Notes under the pieces: model-generated
The model's database searches: none
What the model was told of the DNA's origin: nothing
Seen by the model: the letters and a program-made list of their open reading frames with translations, nothing else
Assembly (NCBI RefSeq): GCF_013334205.1
Contig: NZ_CP054424.1
Coordinates: 1,632,001-1,696,000, forward strand
DNA from: Rhodoferax sp. BAB1
GTDB taxonomy: Bacteria > Pseudomonadota > Gammaproteobacteria > Burkholderiales > Burkholderiaceae_C
DNA: 64,000 nucleotides
Direction of reading: 5' to 3'
Shown here: positions 51,269 through 61,200 of the stretch, piece by piece
Numbering within the stretch: the first letter of the stretch is position 1
How the letters are laid out: each line of letters opens with the position of its first letter
Program-made: the position numbers and the translations under genes

Positions 51269-53389
51269 TCAGAAGGTCTCCCAGTCCCCGTCCGCCGCGG
51301 CTGTCGCCGGGGTCGATGCCGCGGGGCGGCGGAGTTCGCTGCCCGGTGCCTTCGCCGGTCGCGCCGGCTTGGCACCCCCGCCCTGGATCTCGTTCTTGAA
51401 CTGCACAATCAGGCGCGTGACTTTCTGCGAGGCGCGGGAGAAGGCTGTGTCGCTCTCCAGCATCTTCTCGGCCTCAGTACCGGCGCCGTTGTTGATGCTG
51501 CGGGCCACCTTGCCGGCCTCGTCGTGGAACTCGCGATGCGCCCCGAGCAGTTCGACGAAGCTGGGCTTGCTGCCGAACTTGCCCTGGCCGCTGCCGTGCA
51601 GCCACTTGCCCAGCGGGCACTGGTCATCCCGGCAGATGGTGTCGGCATCGACCTGCTCACCGTGCATGGCAGCCGCACGCAGCTTGCTGCGCCAGTCGGC
51701 ATGGGCCTTGATGGCGCTGTCCAGGTCGATGCCTGCACTGTTCGCACTCTGGCCCAAGGTGGGGCGATCGGTGCCGCCATAAGCCGGCGCCGGGGTCGAG
51801 CGCACCTGCAGGCTCGAAGCGACCGGTGCCAGACTGCCACCCGATGCCGCATCGAGCTTGAAGACGGCCACGGTCTGCACCAGCTCCTGCGCCTGGCTCC
51901 TGAGGCTGGAGGCCGCTGCCGCCATTTCCTCCACCAGGGCCGCGTTCTGCTGCGTGGCCTGGTCCATATTGGTCACGGCCTCGCCGATCTGCGCCACACC
52001 CTGGCTCTGCTCGGAGCTGGCCGCGCTGATCTCGCCCATGATGTCGGTCACGCGCCGGATGCTGGCCACCACCTCGTTCATGGTACTGCCGGCCTGGTCC
52101 ACCAGGGCCGTGCCCTGCCCGACCCGCTCCACGCTGTCGGTGATGAGGGTCTTGATCTCCTTGGCGGCTTCGGCGCTGCGGCCGGCCAGGCTGCGCACCT
52201 CGCTGGCCACCACGGCAAAACCGCGGCCCTGCTCGCCGGCGCGGGCCGCTTCCACGGCCGCGTTCAAGGCCAGGATGTTGGTCTGGAAGGCAATGCCGTC
52301 GATCACGCTGATGATGTCGGCGATCTTGCGGGAGCTGTCGTTGATGCCCTTCATGGTGTCCACCACCTGGGCCACCACCTCACCACCCTGCACGGCCACC
52401 GTGGACGCGCTCTGCGCCAGCTGGTTGGCCTGGCGGGCGTTGTCGGCGTTCTGCTTCACGGTGGAAGAGAGCTCTTCCATCGAGGCCGCGGTTTCTTCCA
52501 GCGCGCTGGCCTGGCTTTCGGTGCGAGCGCTCAGGTCCTGGTTGCCCTGGGCGATCTCGGCGCTGGCGGTGGAGACGGATTCACTCCCCTGGCGCACCCG
52601 GCTCACGATCTGCGCCAGGTTGCTCTGCATGGCCGTGAGCGACTGCAGCACACGGGCCACTTCGTCCTTGCCCGTGGCCTGCACCTGCAGGCTCAAATCC
52701 CCCTGGGCCACGGCCTCGGACAGGTTGACGGCATCCCCCAGGGAACGCGAGATGCCGCGGATCAGGGCCAGGCCCAGCACCCAGGCAAACACCACACCGA
52801 TCGCGATGGCAGCAATGGAGACCGCGAAGATCGTCTGGTAACGCGCCTCGGCTGCGTCGTATTCCTGCTTGGCCACGTCCAGCTGCAGCTTGATCAGCGT
52901 CTGGGATGCGGCGTTGGCCTTCTCGTAGAGCACCGGCAAGGCGTCCTGCACCAGGGAGGCCAGCTGGGGGATGTCGTCGGTGCGCATGGCCACGATGGAA
53001 GGACGCAGGCCTTCGGCGACATAACGGCCGCGCGCTGCTGCAAATTCCTTGGCCAGCCTGGCTTCCTCCTCCGTCTGGGCTGTGGCCATATAGGTCTCCC
53101 AGAGCTTGGTGATGGCCGCGATATTGCCCTCGATCTTGGCGCTATTGAGCTTGACCGCCTCGGCCCCCGGGGCCATCAGCGTGATCAACGCCAGCATGCG
53201 GTTCTGCTGCATCATGGAGTCGATCTGCGCCAACTGGGCGGCCGGTACCGTGCGGTCTTCATAGACCGTGTGGAGAGCAGCGTTGGCCCTGTTGATGCCA
53301 AAGAGGCCGATCGCGCCGATGACGATCAGCAAGCCCGACAGGACGGCCAGCAGCACCAGCAGGCGGGTGGAAATTTTCAGGTTGTTCAT
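51269..53389 (-). CDS. Methyl-accepting chemotaxis protein with CZB domain and CheR/CheB tether
   Basis: 706 residues. TM1 [20 protein letters not shown]; four-helix-bundle periplasmic sensor (about 32-188); TM2 [24 protein letters not shown]; long signalling coiled coil with hairpin tip [20 protein letters not shown], then [21 protein letters not shown]-terminal CZB zinc-binding domain (about 550-650) includes [15 protein letters not shown] and [10 protein letters not shown]. It ends in DWETF, the pentapeptide that docks CheR and CheB. CZB domains sense zinc or hypochlorite. A terminator separates it from the next gene. Confidence 0.95.
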   Translation of the reverse strand: MNNLKISTRLLVLLAVLSGLLIVIGAIGLFGINRANAALHTVYEDRTVPAAQLAQIDSMMQQNRMLALITLMAPGAEAVKLNSAKIEGNIAAITKLWETYMATAQTEEEARLAKEFAAARGRYVAEGLRPSIVAMRTDDIPQLASLVQDALPVLYEKANAASQTLIKLQLDVAKQEYDAAEARYQTIFAVSIAAIAIGVVFAWVLGLALIRGISRSLGDAVNLSEAVAQGDLSLQVQATGKDEVARVLQSLTAMQSNLAQIVSRVRQGSESVSTASAEIAQGNQDLSARTESQASALEETAASMEELSSTVKQNADNARQANQLAQSASTVAVQGGEVVAQVVDTMKGINDSSRKIADIISVIDGIAFQTNILALNAAVEAARAGEQGRGFAVVASEVRSLAGRSAEAAKEIKTLITDSVERVGQGTALVDQAGSTMNEVVASIRRVTDIMGEISAASSEQSQGVAQIGEAVTNMDQATQQNAALVEEMAAAASSLRSQAQELVQTVAVFKLDAASGGSLAPVASSLQVRSTPAPAYGGTDRPTLGQSANSAGIDLDSAIKAHADWRSKLRAAAMHGEQVDADTICRDDQCPLGKWLHGSGQGKFGSKPSFVELLGAHREFHDEAGKVARSINNGAGTEAEKMLESDTAFSRASQKVTRLIVQFKNEIQGGGAKPARPAKAPGSELRRPAASTPATAAADGDWETF

Positions 53390-53495
53390 GTCGCTAGATC
53401 CTCTGTACCAAGCCCAAGCCCAAACCGGGCACGGCCATCCATGGCCAGACCATTATGGCGTGGCGGCAGCGGAGGAAAAAGCGAGAAAAGGCGAG

Positions 53496-53519
53496 AAAAA
53501 ACCGGGTTCAGCGAACCGG
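53496..53519 (-). terminator. Intrinsic terminator overlapping the dsbB stop
   Basis: On the minus strand CCGGTTC, loop GCT, GAACCCGG (one bulged C) is followed by TTTTTT. The stem includes the dsbB stop codon. It ends dsbB transcription before the chemoreceptor gene. Confidence 0.65.
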
Positions 53520-54002
53520 ACGGCGCCACAGCAGGGCCAGGCCGACCAGGGCAAAGGCCGCGAACCACAGGAAGGACCAGTTGGCGATGGAGCCGCCCAG
53601 GAAGGTCCAGTCGATGGCCGTGCAGTCGCCCGATCCCTTGAAGATCATGGGAATGGCGCGCTGCAGGGGGAAGTTTTCGATCATGCCGTAGAAGTCGCGC
53701 CCGCAGGTGGCGATCTCGGGCGGGTACCACTGCAGCCAGCTCTGGCGCGCGGCGACGAAGGCGCCAAAAATGGCCAGCACGGCCAGCAGCCCGGCAAGTG
53801 CCACCTGGGTACGGCGACCCGAAACGGCGGCACCGATGGCGGCCACCACGGCGATCAGCACCATGGTGTAGCGCTGCACGATGCACATGGGGCAGGGTTC
53901 CAGTCCCACCACGTGCTGCAGATAGAGGCCGAAGCCCAGGAGGGCGAGACAACTCAACAGGATGACGCCCATGATCCGGCGCGTCCCCAAACGATCAAAC
54001 AT
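53508..54002 (-). CDS. dsbB: Disulfide bond formation protein B
   Basis: 164 residues with four helices, the size of DsbB. The first periplasmic loop has the redox pair CPMC in [15 protein letters not shown]. The second loop has the Cys pair in [17 protein letters not shown] and [12 protein letters not shown]. It reoxidises DsbA with quinone in the inner membrane. Divergent from yggX across 111 bp. Confidence 0.95.
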   Translation of the reverse strand: MFDRLGTRRIMGVILLSCLALLGFGLYLQHVVGLEPCPMCIVQRYTMVLIAVVAAIGAAVSGRRTQVALAGLLAVLAIFGAFVAARQSWLQWYPPEIATCGRDFYGMIENFPLQRAIPMIFKGSGDCTAIDWTFLGGSIANWSFLWFAAFALVGLALLWRRPVR

Positions 54003-54113
54003 GATGGCTCCAACGGAATCGATGACCCATATGGATCACGAGGCATCGATAAGGTTTCCAAAAACCGACGACAATTTCGCATTATTGTTCTTTTCGAACC
54101 AAGGAATCTCGAC

Positions 54114-54386
54114 ATGGCACGCATGGTCAACTGCATCAAGCTCGGCAAGGAAGCCGAGGGCCTGGACTTCCCGCCCTACCCGGGCGAGTTGGGCAAGCGC
54201 ATCTGGGAAAGCGTCAGCAAGGAAGCCTGGGCCGCCTGGCTCAAGCACCAGACCATGCTGGTCAACGAGAACCGCCTGAACCTGGCCGATGCGCGCGCCC
54301 GCCAGTACCTGGCCCGCCAGATGGAGAACCATTTCTTCGGCAGCGGCGCCGATGCTGCGGCGGGTTATGTCCCGCCGAGCGCCTGA
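54114..54386 (+). CDS. yggX: YggX-family oxidative damage protection / Fe(II)-trafficking protein
   Basis: 90 residues, the standard YggX length, beginning [20 protein letters not shown] with the conserved Cys7. [20 protein letters not shown], then [10 protein letters not shown], is the family core. It protects labile Fe-S clusters. Start chosen at 54114, preceded by AAGGAA, rather than the longer upstream frame, because the family begins there. Confidence 0.95.
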   Translation: MARMVNCIKLGKEAEGLDFPPYPGELGKRIWESVSKEAWAAWLKHQTMLVNENRLNLADARARQYLARQMENHFFGSGADAAAGYVPPSA

Positions 54387-54404
54387 GAGATACACCTCCC
54401 CACC

Positions 54405-56138
54405 GTGAACGAAGCGGCGCGCACTTTGCTGCCGCCGCCAGCGGCCGGCCGGCCGGCGTGGCGCGTGCTCGACACGCGCTTGGATGCAACACGCCTGTTC
54501 GCGTTATGGCAAGCCTGGGGGGATGAAACGCAGCGCCCCCTTGTGCTGCACATTGTCGCCCTCACCACCTCGCCGCCTTCAACCCAGACGCTGCGGGCCA
54601 GCGCCCCCCCTGAACAGGCGACGCTGGCCGATGAGTTGCTGGTGCAGTGGACCGGCCTGCTGCCCGGCATGCACCGCCTTTCCCTCGCCGAGGGCCGGCT
54701 GCAACTGACGCTGGGCGTGGGCGAACTGCAAACCCTGCTGCGCGAACAGCAGTTCGAAGCCGATGCCGTTTTTCTCGACAGCACCTTGCCCTGGGACCGC
54801 TGGAGCCTCAAGGCCCTGGCACGCTGCTGCCGGCGCGGCACGCAGCTGGCCTTCGACACGCTGACGCCGGAGCTGCACAAGCTGCTGCCGGAAAGCGGCT
54901 TCGTGCTGGAAGCCGACCACGCACGCTACGACCCGCCCTGGGACCTCAAGACCAGCCGCGAAACACTACGCACCGAGGCAGCCACACCCGGTACTTGCGT
55001 GGTGATCGGCGCCGGCCTGGCCGGGGCCAGCGTGGCCGCAACCCTGACCCGGCGCGGCTGGTTGGTAGAGGTGCTGGACGCCGCGCCCGAGCCGGCCGCC
55101 GGCGCCTCGGGCCTGCCGGCCGGTCTGCTGGTGCCCCATGTCTCCACCGATGACAGCCCGCGTTCGCGCCTCACGCGCGCCGGCCTGCGCCTGATGCGCA
55201 GCGAAGCGCAGCGCCTGCTGCAGGCCGGGCAGGACTGGGAAGACAGCGGCGTGCTGGAACAGCGCCTGGACGACAACCCTGGCCTGCCGGCCCATTGGCC
55301 TGTCGAAGGTCAGCAGATCACCCGCCCGGCCTCCACGGGCACCGAACCCTGGCGCGCGGGCATGGCGGCCGTGCCTGCGTTATGGCACGCACAAGCCGCG
55401 TGGATCAAGCCGGCACGCCTGGTACAGGCCTGGCTCAAGCACAGCGGCGTGTCCTTCCGGGGCCAGACGAAGGTGGAGCGGCTGCAACGCACCGGTACAC
55501 AGTGGCAGCTGCTGGACCGCGAAGGCAAGCTGCTCACCAGCGCCAGCCATGTGGTTCTGGCCAATGCGGCCGATGCGCCACGCCTGCTGGCCCCGCTGGG
55601 CCTGAGCACCCAAATACCGGCCTTGCAGGAAATGCGTGGTGTGATGAGTAACGGCCTGCGCCAGCCGGGTGATGAGAGCGCCCTGCCTCCCTACCCCGTC
55701 AACGGCCTGGGGAGCCTGATCCCGGCTGTGCCCACTGCGGACGGGCTGGCCTGGTATGCCGGTGCCACCTACGAAGACGCGGCACAGCCAGCGGCCCTTG
55801 CCAGCGAACACCACCGCACCAATCTCGACAAGCTGTCCACCCTGCTGCCCGCCGCCGCGCAACGGCTGGCACCGTCCTTCGCTCCCGGAGCCGCTCGCGG
55901 CTGGGGTGGCACACGCTGCGTCAGCGCCGACCGCCTGCCCCTGGTCGGCCCGCTGCAAGAGGGCACTCAGCCCACGCTGTGGATCAGCGCCGCCATGGGC
56001 TCACGCGGCCTGAGCTTCGCCATGCTCTGCGCGGAACTGCTGGCCGCCCGCCTGGGCGCCGAACCCTGGCCCGTGGAAACCAGCTTGGCGCGTTTCCTGC
56101 ACGCACGACGGGCAGCCTCACACCACGAGGAAATTTAG
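54405..56138 (+). CDS. mnmC: MnmC-like tRNA-modifying FAD oxidoreductase with degenerate methyltransferase half
   Basis: 577 residues from a GTG start 18 bp after yggX. The C-terminal part is an intact DAO-fold oxidoreductase (FAD motif VVIGAGLAGASVAATL about residue 198, later GLPAGLLVPHVSTDDSPRSR, and GWGGTRCVSADRLPLVGPL). It should remove the carboxymethyl group from cmnm5(s2)U34 of tRNA. The N-terminal ~190 residues correspond to the methyltransferase domain but lack its first ~50 residues. The SAM-binding stretch, usually ETGFGLGLNFL, reads LDTRLDATRLFAL, and the catalytic DxFxP-type motif reads FLDSTLPWDRWS. Methylation activity is therefore doubtful. Bifunctional MnmC is normally 620-670 residues. 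Confidence 0.88.
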   Translation: MNEAARTLLPPPAAGRPAWRVLDTRLDATRLFALWQAWGDETQRPLVLHIVALTTSPPSTQTLRASAPPEQATLADELLVQWTGLLPGMHRLSLAEGRLQLTLGVGELQTLLREQQFEADAVFLDSTLPWDRWSLKALARCCRRGTQLAFDTLTPELHKLLPESGFVLEADHARYDPPWDLKTSRETLRTEAATPGTCVVIGAGLAGASVAATLTRRGWLVEVLDAAPEPAAGASGLPAGLLVPHVSTDDSPRSRLTRAGLRLMRSEAQRLLQAGQDWEDSGVLEQRLDDNPGLPAHWPVEGQQITRPASTGTEPWRAGMAAVPALWHAQAAWIKPARLVQAWLKHSGVSFRGQTKVERLQRTGTQWQLLDREGKLLTSASHVVLANAADAPRLLAPLGLSTQIPALQEMRGVMSNGLRQPGDESALPPYPVNGLGSLIPAVPTADGLAWYAGATYEDAAQPAALASEHHRTNLDKLSTLLPAAAQRLAPSFAPGAARGWGGTRCVSADRLPLVGPLQEGTQPTLWISAAMGSRGLSFAMLCAELLAARLGAEPWPVETSLARFLHARRAASHHEEI

Positions 56139-56153
56139 CCCGACAATGCGGCC

Positions 56154-57086
56154 ATGATTCTTGTCGCTGGCTCCGCCAATCTCGATTACGTGGTGCGTGC
56201 ACCGCACATCCCCGCTCCCGGTGAAACGGTGCTGGGCCATGACTTCAGGACCTGGCCCGGCGGCAAGGGCGCCAACCAGGCCGCGGCCTGCCGCAAGGCC
56301 GGCGGCCACACCACCCACATGCTGCTGGCCCTGGGCCATGACGCCCAGGCCCTGACGATCGAAAACTCCTTGAGCGAAGCCGGCGTGCACCTGCACCGCG
56401 TGCTGGTGACGGATGCGGCCACCGGCACCGCTTTCATCTGCGTGGACGAGCATGGCGAAAACGCCATCACGGTCGCGCCCGGCGCCAACAGCCATCTGCG
56501 AGCGGAACACCTGCCCGCGCTGGACGGCTACAGCCACCTGATGCTGCAGCTGGAAATCCCCATGGACACGGTGCTGGCCTATGCGCGTGCCGCCCATGCC
56601 CATGGTGTCAAGGTCGTCCTCAATGTGGCGCCAGCGCACCCGCTCCCGCCCGAGTTGCTGCAGCTGGTGGACATCCTGCTGGTCAACGAAGGCGAGCTGG
56701 CCACATTGGCGGGCACGCAGGGCAGCATTGCCCAACAATTGCAGCGCCTGGCCGTGCCTTGCGTGGTCGTCACGCTGGGCTCCCGCGGTTGCTGCGCCAA
56801 GGTCAACGGGGCGCTGAGCACGCAGGCGGCCTTCCCCATCACACCGGTGGACAGCACGGGCGCAGGCGACACCTTCTGCGGCGTCCTGGTGGCGCGTCTG
56901 GCCCAGGGCCATGCCATGGGCGATGCGCTGCGCCATGCCAGTGCGGCCGGCGCCCTGAAGTGCCTGAAGCCGGGCGCGCAAAGCGGCATTCCCACGGCGG
57001 TGGAGGTGGAACTGTTCCTGGCGCGCCAGCCGCACACGGCGTCCGAAGCAGACGCCGCCCTGCGCGCTTATTGCGGCATCGCATGA
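56154..57086 (+). CDS. rbsK: Ribokinase (PfkB family)
   Basis: 310 residues. The substrate motif is GSANLDYVVRAPHIPAPGET with PGGKGANQAAACRKAGG. VVLNVAPAHPLP and VNEGEL are ribokinase strands, and DSTGAGDTFCG carries the catalytic Asp/anion hole. It phosphorylates ribose at O5. The next gene, a nucleoside hydrolase, overlaps by 4 bases, so the pair would free ribose from nucleosides and trap it as ribose 5-phosphate. No ribose transporter is in view. Confidence 0.92.
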   Translation: MILVAGSANLDYVVRAPHIPAPGETVLGHDFRTWPGGKGANQAAACRKAGGHTTHMLLALGHDAQALTIENSLSEAGVHLHRVLVTDAATGTAFICVDEHGENAITVAPGANSHLRAEHLPALDGYSHLMLQLEIPMDTVLAYARAAHAHGVKVVLNVAPAHPLPPELLQLVDILLVNEGELATLAGTQGSIAQQLQRLAVPCVVVTLGSRGCCAKVNGALSTQAAFPITPVDSTGAGDTFCGVLVARLAQGHAMGDALRHASAAGALKCLKPGAQSGIPTAVEVELFLARQPHTASEADAALRAYCGIA

Positions 57087-58072
57087 ACGCCCGCCACCCG
57101 CTCATCCTCGACTGCGACCCCGGCGTCGACGACGCCATGGCGCTGTATTTCGCGCTGGCGCACCCGGACGTCGAGCTGCTGGGCATCACCACGACCTTCG
57201 GCAACGTCACCGTGGCGCAGGCCACGCACAACGCGCTGTACCTGTGCGCCCTGGCCGGCCGCGAGCTGCCGGTCTGCTCCGGCGTGGCCACGCCCCTGCG
57301 CAAGGCGCCCCTGCAGCCCGACGCGGAGATCCACGGCGCCGACGGCCTGGGCAACCTGCCGCTGCGTGCCGCCCTGCCCCGCGGGCCGGATGAGCGCTCG
57401 GCCGCCCGCTACATCGTCGAGCAGGCCCGGGCCCACCCCGGCGAAGTCAGCGTGGTGGCCGTCGGCCCGCTGGGCAACCTGGCGCAGGCCCTGCGGCTGG
57501 AGCCGCACTTGCCCGCCTTGCTCAAGCAGGTCATCGTGATGGGTGGCAGCATCAGCGAACCCGGCAATGTGTCGCCGGTGGCCGAGTCCAATATCTGGCA
57601 CGACCCGCATGCGGCCGACATCGTCCTCACGGCCGGCTTCCCACTCACCCTGGTCGGGCTGGACGTGACACACCGCGTACGCATGCCGCTGGCCCTGTTT
57701 GAGCGCCTGGCAGCCCGGCACCAGCACCCCGCCACCGACGCCCTGCTGCACGCCGTGCGTTTTTATGCCGGTTTCTACGGCCGCATCGAGCCGGAACTGG
57801 CGGCGCTGCCGGGCTGCTACGGCCACGACCTGCTGGCCATGATGTACCTGGTGCAACCGGAACTGTTCAGCACCCAGGCTGGCCGGGTGCGCGTGGTCAC
57901 CGAAGGCTTGGCCGAGGGCCAGACCATCATGGACCGGCGCGAGCACATCCCCTACCCCCAGCCGGGCTGGGAAGAGCAGATCCCCCGCATCCAGGCCTGC
58001 CTGCAGGTCGATGCGCCGGCCTGCCTGGCCCTGGCCGAAAGCACGCTGGCGAGCAACTGGCTCTCACGCTGA
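57083..58072 (+). CDS. Inosine/uridine-preferring nucleoside hydrolase
   Basis: 329 residues; ATG 57083 overlaps the ribokinase stop. N-terminal DCDPGVDDA (10-18) is the calcium-binding Asp cluster. VVAVGPLGNLAQAL and VIVMGGSISEPGNVSPVAES plus NIWHDPHAAD are further active-site motifs. GLDVTHRVRM and CYGHDLLAMMYL hold the conserved His and final Asp. It splits ribonucleosides to base and ribose, feeding rbsK. Exact base preference cannot be told. Confidence 0.93.
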   Translation: MNARHPLILDCDPGVDDAMALYFALAHPDVELLGITTTFGNVTVAQATHNALYLCALAGRELPVCSGVATPLRKAPLQPDAEIHGADGLGNLPLRAALPRGPDERSAARYIVEQARAHPGEVSVVAVGPLGNLAQALRLEPHLPALLKQVIVMGGSISEPGNVSPVAESNIWHDPHAADIVLTAGFPLTLVGLDVTHRVRMPLALFERLAARHQHPATDALLHAVRFYAGFYGRIEPELAALPGCYGHDLLAMMYLVQPELFSTQAGRVRVVTEGLAEGQTIMDRREHIPYPQPGWEEQIPRIQACLQVDAPACLALAESTLASNWLSR

Positions 58073-58176
58073 CCGGACCTTCAGCCCGGTCCGAGTCATC
58101 CTTTATTACTGCTGGTTATAGGAATCCAAGAAAAATGTAGTTTGGAATCTGAAGCCCCGCTTCTACAGTCGCGTCC

Positions 58177-58968
58177 ATGCATGACGTGGCGTTCATTTTT
58201 GCGGGGTTCCTGGTCGGGCTGATCGTCGGCCTGACGGGCGTGGGCGGCGGTTCGCTCATGACGCCCATCCTGATCTTCTTCTTTGGTGTCAAACCGCACC
58301 TGGCCATCGGCACGGACCTGCTGTTCGCCGCCTTCACCAAGCTGGGCGGCACCGTGCGTCTGGCCCGCCAGCGTGTGATCGACTGGCGCATCGTGGGCAG
58401 CCTGTCGGCGGGCAGCATCCCGGCCGCCCTGATCACCCTCTACGTCCTGCACCGGGTCGGCCCGGCCAACCCGACCGTGCAGGGCCTGATGACCAGCACC
58501 CTGGGCGCAGCCCTGCTGCTGACCGCCGCCGCCACGCTCTACAAGGCCGTGCGCGGCAAGGCCCTGCCGGCCAGCCTCGCCGCCGGCCAGGAAGCCGCCG
58601 CCGCCACGCCGCGCCACTGGAGCCTGCCCCTGCTGCTGGGCGCCCTGGTGGGCACGCTGGTGACGCTGACCTCGGTGGGCGCCGGCGCCATCGGCGTCAG
58701 CGTGCTGCTGATCGTCTACCCCCTGCTGCCGCTGCCGCGCATCGTGGCCGCCGATATCGCCTACGCCGTGCCCCTGACCCTGGTGGCCGGCCTGGGCCAC
58801 GCCTCGCTGGGGTCGGTGGACTGGAGCCTGCTGACCCTGCTGCTGGCCGGTTCCCTGCCGGGCATCTGGCTGGGCACCCACCTGATGCACCGCATCAACG
58901 AGCGCGTGGTGCGCTCCGCCCTGTCCGTGCTGCTGGCCTGGGCCGGCCTCAAATTGATTGCGATCTGA
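58177..58968 (+). CDS. TauE/SafE-family sulfite exporter-like membrane protein
   Basis: 263 residues, about eight helices in two halves each opening with a conserved Gly-rich motif: GFLVGLIVGLTGVGGGSLMT and GALVGTLVTLTSVGAGAIGV. That is the TauE/SafE duplication. It is first in the sulfate-assimilation operon (cysI follows 2 bp later), so export of sulfite or sulfonate, or sulfate import, is plausible. The 104 bp before it contain the operon promoter region (GGTTATAGGAATCC near 58114); a CysB-type LysR site is possible but not proven. Confidence 0.9.
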   Translation: MHDVAFIFAGFLVGLIVGLTGVGGGSLMTPILIFFFGVKPHLAIGTDLLFAAFTKLGGTVRLARQRVIDWRIVGSLSAGSIPAALITLYVLHRVGPANPTVQGLMTSTLGAALLLTAAATLYKAVRGKALPASLAAGQEAAAATPRHWSLPLLLGALVGTLVTLTSVGAGAIGVSVLLIVYPLLPLPRIVAADIAYAVPLTLVAGLGHASLGSVDWSLLTLLLAGSLPGIWLGTHLMHRINERVVRSALSVLLAWAGLKLIAI

Positions 58969-58970
58969 CC

Positions 58971-60791
58971 ATGTACCAATACACCGACTTCGACCGCCAG
59001 TTCGTGCGCCTGCGCGCCGAACAGTACCGCGACCAGCTGGAACGCCACCTCTCGGGCCAGCTCGGCGCCGAGGAGTTCCGCCCCCTGCGCCTGCAGAACG
59101 GCTGGTACGTGCAGCGCCATGCACCCATGCTGCGCGTGGCCGTGCCCTATGGCGAACTCTCCAGCGCCCAGGTCCGCGTGCTGGCCCGCATCGCCCGCGA
59201 ATTCGACCAGCCCGGCAACGAGATCTTCCAGGGCGCCGTGGCGGCACAGAACAAGCTGGGCGACATCCAGCTGCGCGACGGCAAGGCCATCGGCAGCCGG
59301 CTCTCGACCGGCTATGCCCACTTCACGACCCGGCAGAACGTGCAGTACAACTGGATCCCGCTGGACAAAAGCGCCGACGTCATGGACCTGCTGGCCTCGG
59401 TGGGCATGCACGGCATCCAGACCAGCGGCAACTGCATCCGGAACATCACCAGCGACGCGCTGGCGGGCATTGCCGTGGACGAGGTGGCCGATCCGCGCCC
59501 CTTTGCCGAGATCCTGCGCCAGTGGAGCACGCTGCACCCCGAGTTCGCGTTTCTCCCCCGCAAGTTCAAGGTCGCCATCACCGGTGCGCGCGAAGACCGC
59601 GCGGCAACAGCCTGGCACGACGTGGGCCTGCAGCTGTTGCGCAACGAGGCCGGCACCCTGGGCTTCAAGGTGCTGGTGGGCGGCGGCATGGGCCGCACCC
59701 CGGTGATCGCCACCACCATCCGCGACTTCCTGCCCTGCGACCAGGTCCTCAACTACCTGGAAGCCGTGGTCCGCGTCTACAACCGCTGGGGCCGCCGCGA
59801 CAACAAGTACAAGGCACGCATCAAGATCCTGGTGAAGGCCGAGGGCCAGCGTTACATCGACGAGGTGGAAGAGGAATACCGCCAGATCGTCAACGTCGAT
59901 GGCGCCCCGCACACCATCACCGCCGCCGAGTTCGAGCGCGTCGGTACCTCCTTCGTGCCGCCCACATTGACCTGCGACCGCAAGAGCGCCGACGCCAAGA
60001 TCGCCCAGATCCTGCGCGCGGCCGCCGAGGACGACATCGAGTTCGGCCGCTGGCTGCAGCGCAACGTCAGCGCACACAAGAACCCCGACCTGCGCGCCGT
60101 CACCCTGTCCTTCAAGCGCCTGGGCCAGGCCCCGGGCGACGCCACCGCGACCCAGCTCGACGCCGTGGCCGACCTGGCCGAGCGCTACAGCGGTGGTGAG
60201 GTGCGGGTGACCCACGAACAGAACCTGCTGCTGCCCTGGGTGCGCTGCGACCAGCTCGCCGAGCTCTGGCGCGAGGCCCGCCACCTGGGCCTGGCCAAGC
60301 CGAACATCGGCCTGCTGAGCGACATGATCGCCTGCCCCGGCGGCGACTTCTGCGACCTGGCCAACGCCCGCTCGCTGCCCCTGGCCGAGGCCATCACGGC
60401 ACGCTACCAGGACCTGGACGAACTGCACGACCTGGGCGAGATCGACCTGCACATCAGCGGCTGCATCAACTCCTGCGGCCACCACCACAGCGGCCACATC
60501 GGCATCCTGGGCGTGGACAAGGACGGCAAGGAGTGGTACCAGGTCACCGTGGGCGGCTCCGACGGCAAGCTGCTGTCGGGCGAGCCGGTGCCGGGCAAGG
60601 TCATCGGCCCCTCCTTCTCCGCCCATGAGGTGCCGGACGTGATCGAGGCCCTGCTGGACACCTACCGCGAGCAGCGCCAGGACGGCGAGGCCTTCATCGA
60701 CACGCTGCGCCGTGTCGGCAGCGAACCGTTCAAGCAGGCCGGCCAGCAGGCCCGCCACGAAACCGGCCATGAAGCCGCCGCCACGGCCTGA
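58971..60791 (+). CDS. cysI: Assimilatory sulfite reductase, siroheme/[4Fe-4S] hemoprotein (CysI type)
   Basis: 606 residues. The repeated nitrite/sulfite-reductase half-domains are visible: STGYAHFTTRQNVQYNWIPL (ferredoxin-like, N-half) and GGEVRVTHEQNLLLPWVRC (C-half). Cluster and siroheme ligands are in CPGGDFCDLANARSLPL (about 454-470) and SGCINSCGHHHSGHIGILG (about 497-515). It reduces sulfite to sulfide. The operon has no CysJ flavoprotein, so electrons probably come from ferredoxin or the small DUF934 partner context. Confidence 0.93.
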   Translation: MYQYTDFDRQFVRLRAEQYRDQLERHLSGQLGAEEFRPLRLQNGWYVQRHAPMLRVAVPYGELSSAQVRVLARIAREFDQPGNEIFQGAVAAQNKLGDIQLRDGKAIGSRLSTGYAHFTTRQNVQYNWIPLDKSADVMDLLASVGMHGIQTSGNCIRNITSDALAGIAVDEVADPRPFAEILRQWSTLHPEFAFLPRKFKVAITGAREDRAATAWHDVGLQLLRNEAGTLGFKVLVGGGMGRTPVIATTIRDFLPCDQVLNYLEAVVRVYNRWGRRDNKYKARIKILVKAEGQRYIDEVEEEYRQIVNVDGAPHTITAAEFERVGTSFVPPTLTCDRKSADAKIAQILRAAAEDDIEFGRWLQRNVSAHKNPDLRAVTLSFKRLGQAPGDATATQLDAVADLAERYSGGEVRVTHEQNLLLPWVRCDQLAELWREARHLGLAKPNIGLLSDMIACPGGDFCDLANARSLPLAEAITARYQDLDELHDLGEIDLHISGCINSCGHHHSGHIGILGVDKDGKEWYQVTVGGSDGKLLSGEPVPGKVIGPSFSAHEVPDVIEALLDTYREQRQDGEAFIDTLRRVGSEPFKQAGQQARHETGHEAAATA

Positions 60792-60804
60792 AGAAAGACC
60801 CAAG

Positions 60805-61185
60805 ATGAAACTGATGCACGCTGACACCGCGACGACCGAGCCCCAGGACCTGCGGGTGCTGGTTGTGGCCAACGACGCCGACCCGCGCGCCCTGTCACTG
60901 GACGGCGTGACCCGCATCGACCTGCACTTTCCCAGTTTCACCGACGGGCGTGCGCACAGCCAGGCGCACCTCTTGCGCCGCCGCCTGGGCTACCAGGGCG
61001 AGATCCGCGCCACCGGCGACGTGCTGGTCGACCAGCTGCCCCTGCTGGCACGCAACGGCTTCGATGCTGCCGTGCTGCGCGCCGACCAGGACCCGGCCGT
61101 GGCCGAGCGCCAGCTGGCGCGCTTCAAGAGCCATTACCAGGGCGACGCCGTCGTACCACGTCCACGCTTCGTGCAGGCCGCCTGA
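60805..61185 (+). CDS. DUF934-family protein of the sulfite reductase operon
   Basis: 126 residues from ATG 60805. The core IDLHFPSFTDGRAHSQAHLL, then RRRLGYQGEIRATGDVLVDQ and LPLLARNGFDAAVLR, is the DUF934 family, nearly always found between cysI and cysH in proteobacteria. Role unknown at the biochemical level; a structural partner of the sulfite reductase is the common suggestion. It lies 13 bp after cysI and 15 bp before cysH. Confidence 0.9.
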   Translation: MKLMHADTATTEPQDLRVLVVANDADPRALSLDGVTRIDLHFPSFTDGRAHSQAHLLRRRLGYQGEIRATGDVLVDQLPLLARNGFDAAVLRADQDPAVAERQLARFKSHYQGDAVVPRPRFVQAA

Positions 61186-61200
61186 GCCGAAAGCCATCAC

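Noticed and set aside
58074..58093. Hairpin CGGACC/GGTCCG after the nucleoside hydrolase gene as a terminator
   Set aside because: The stem is only 6 bp with an 8-base loop and no U-tract follows; too weak to list.
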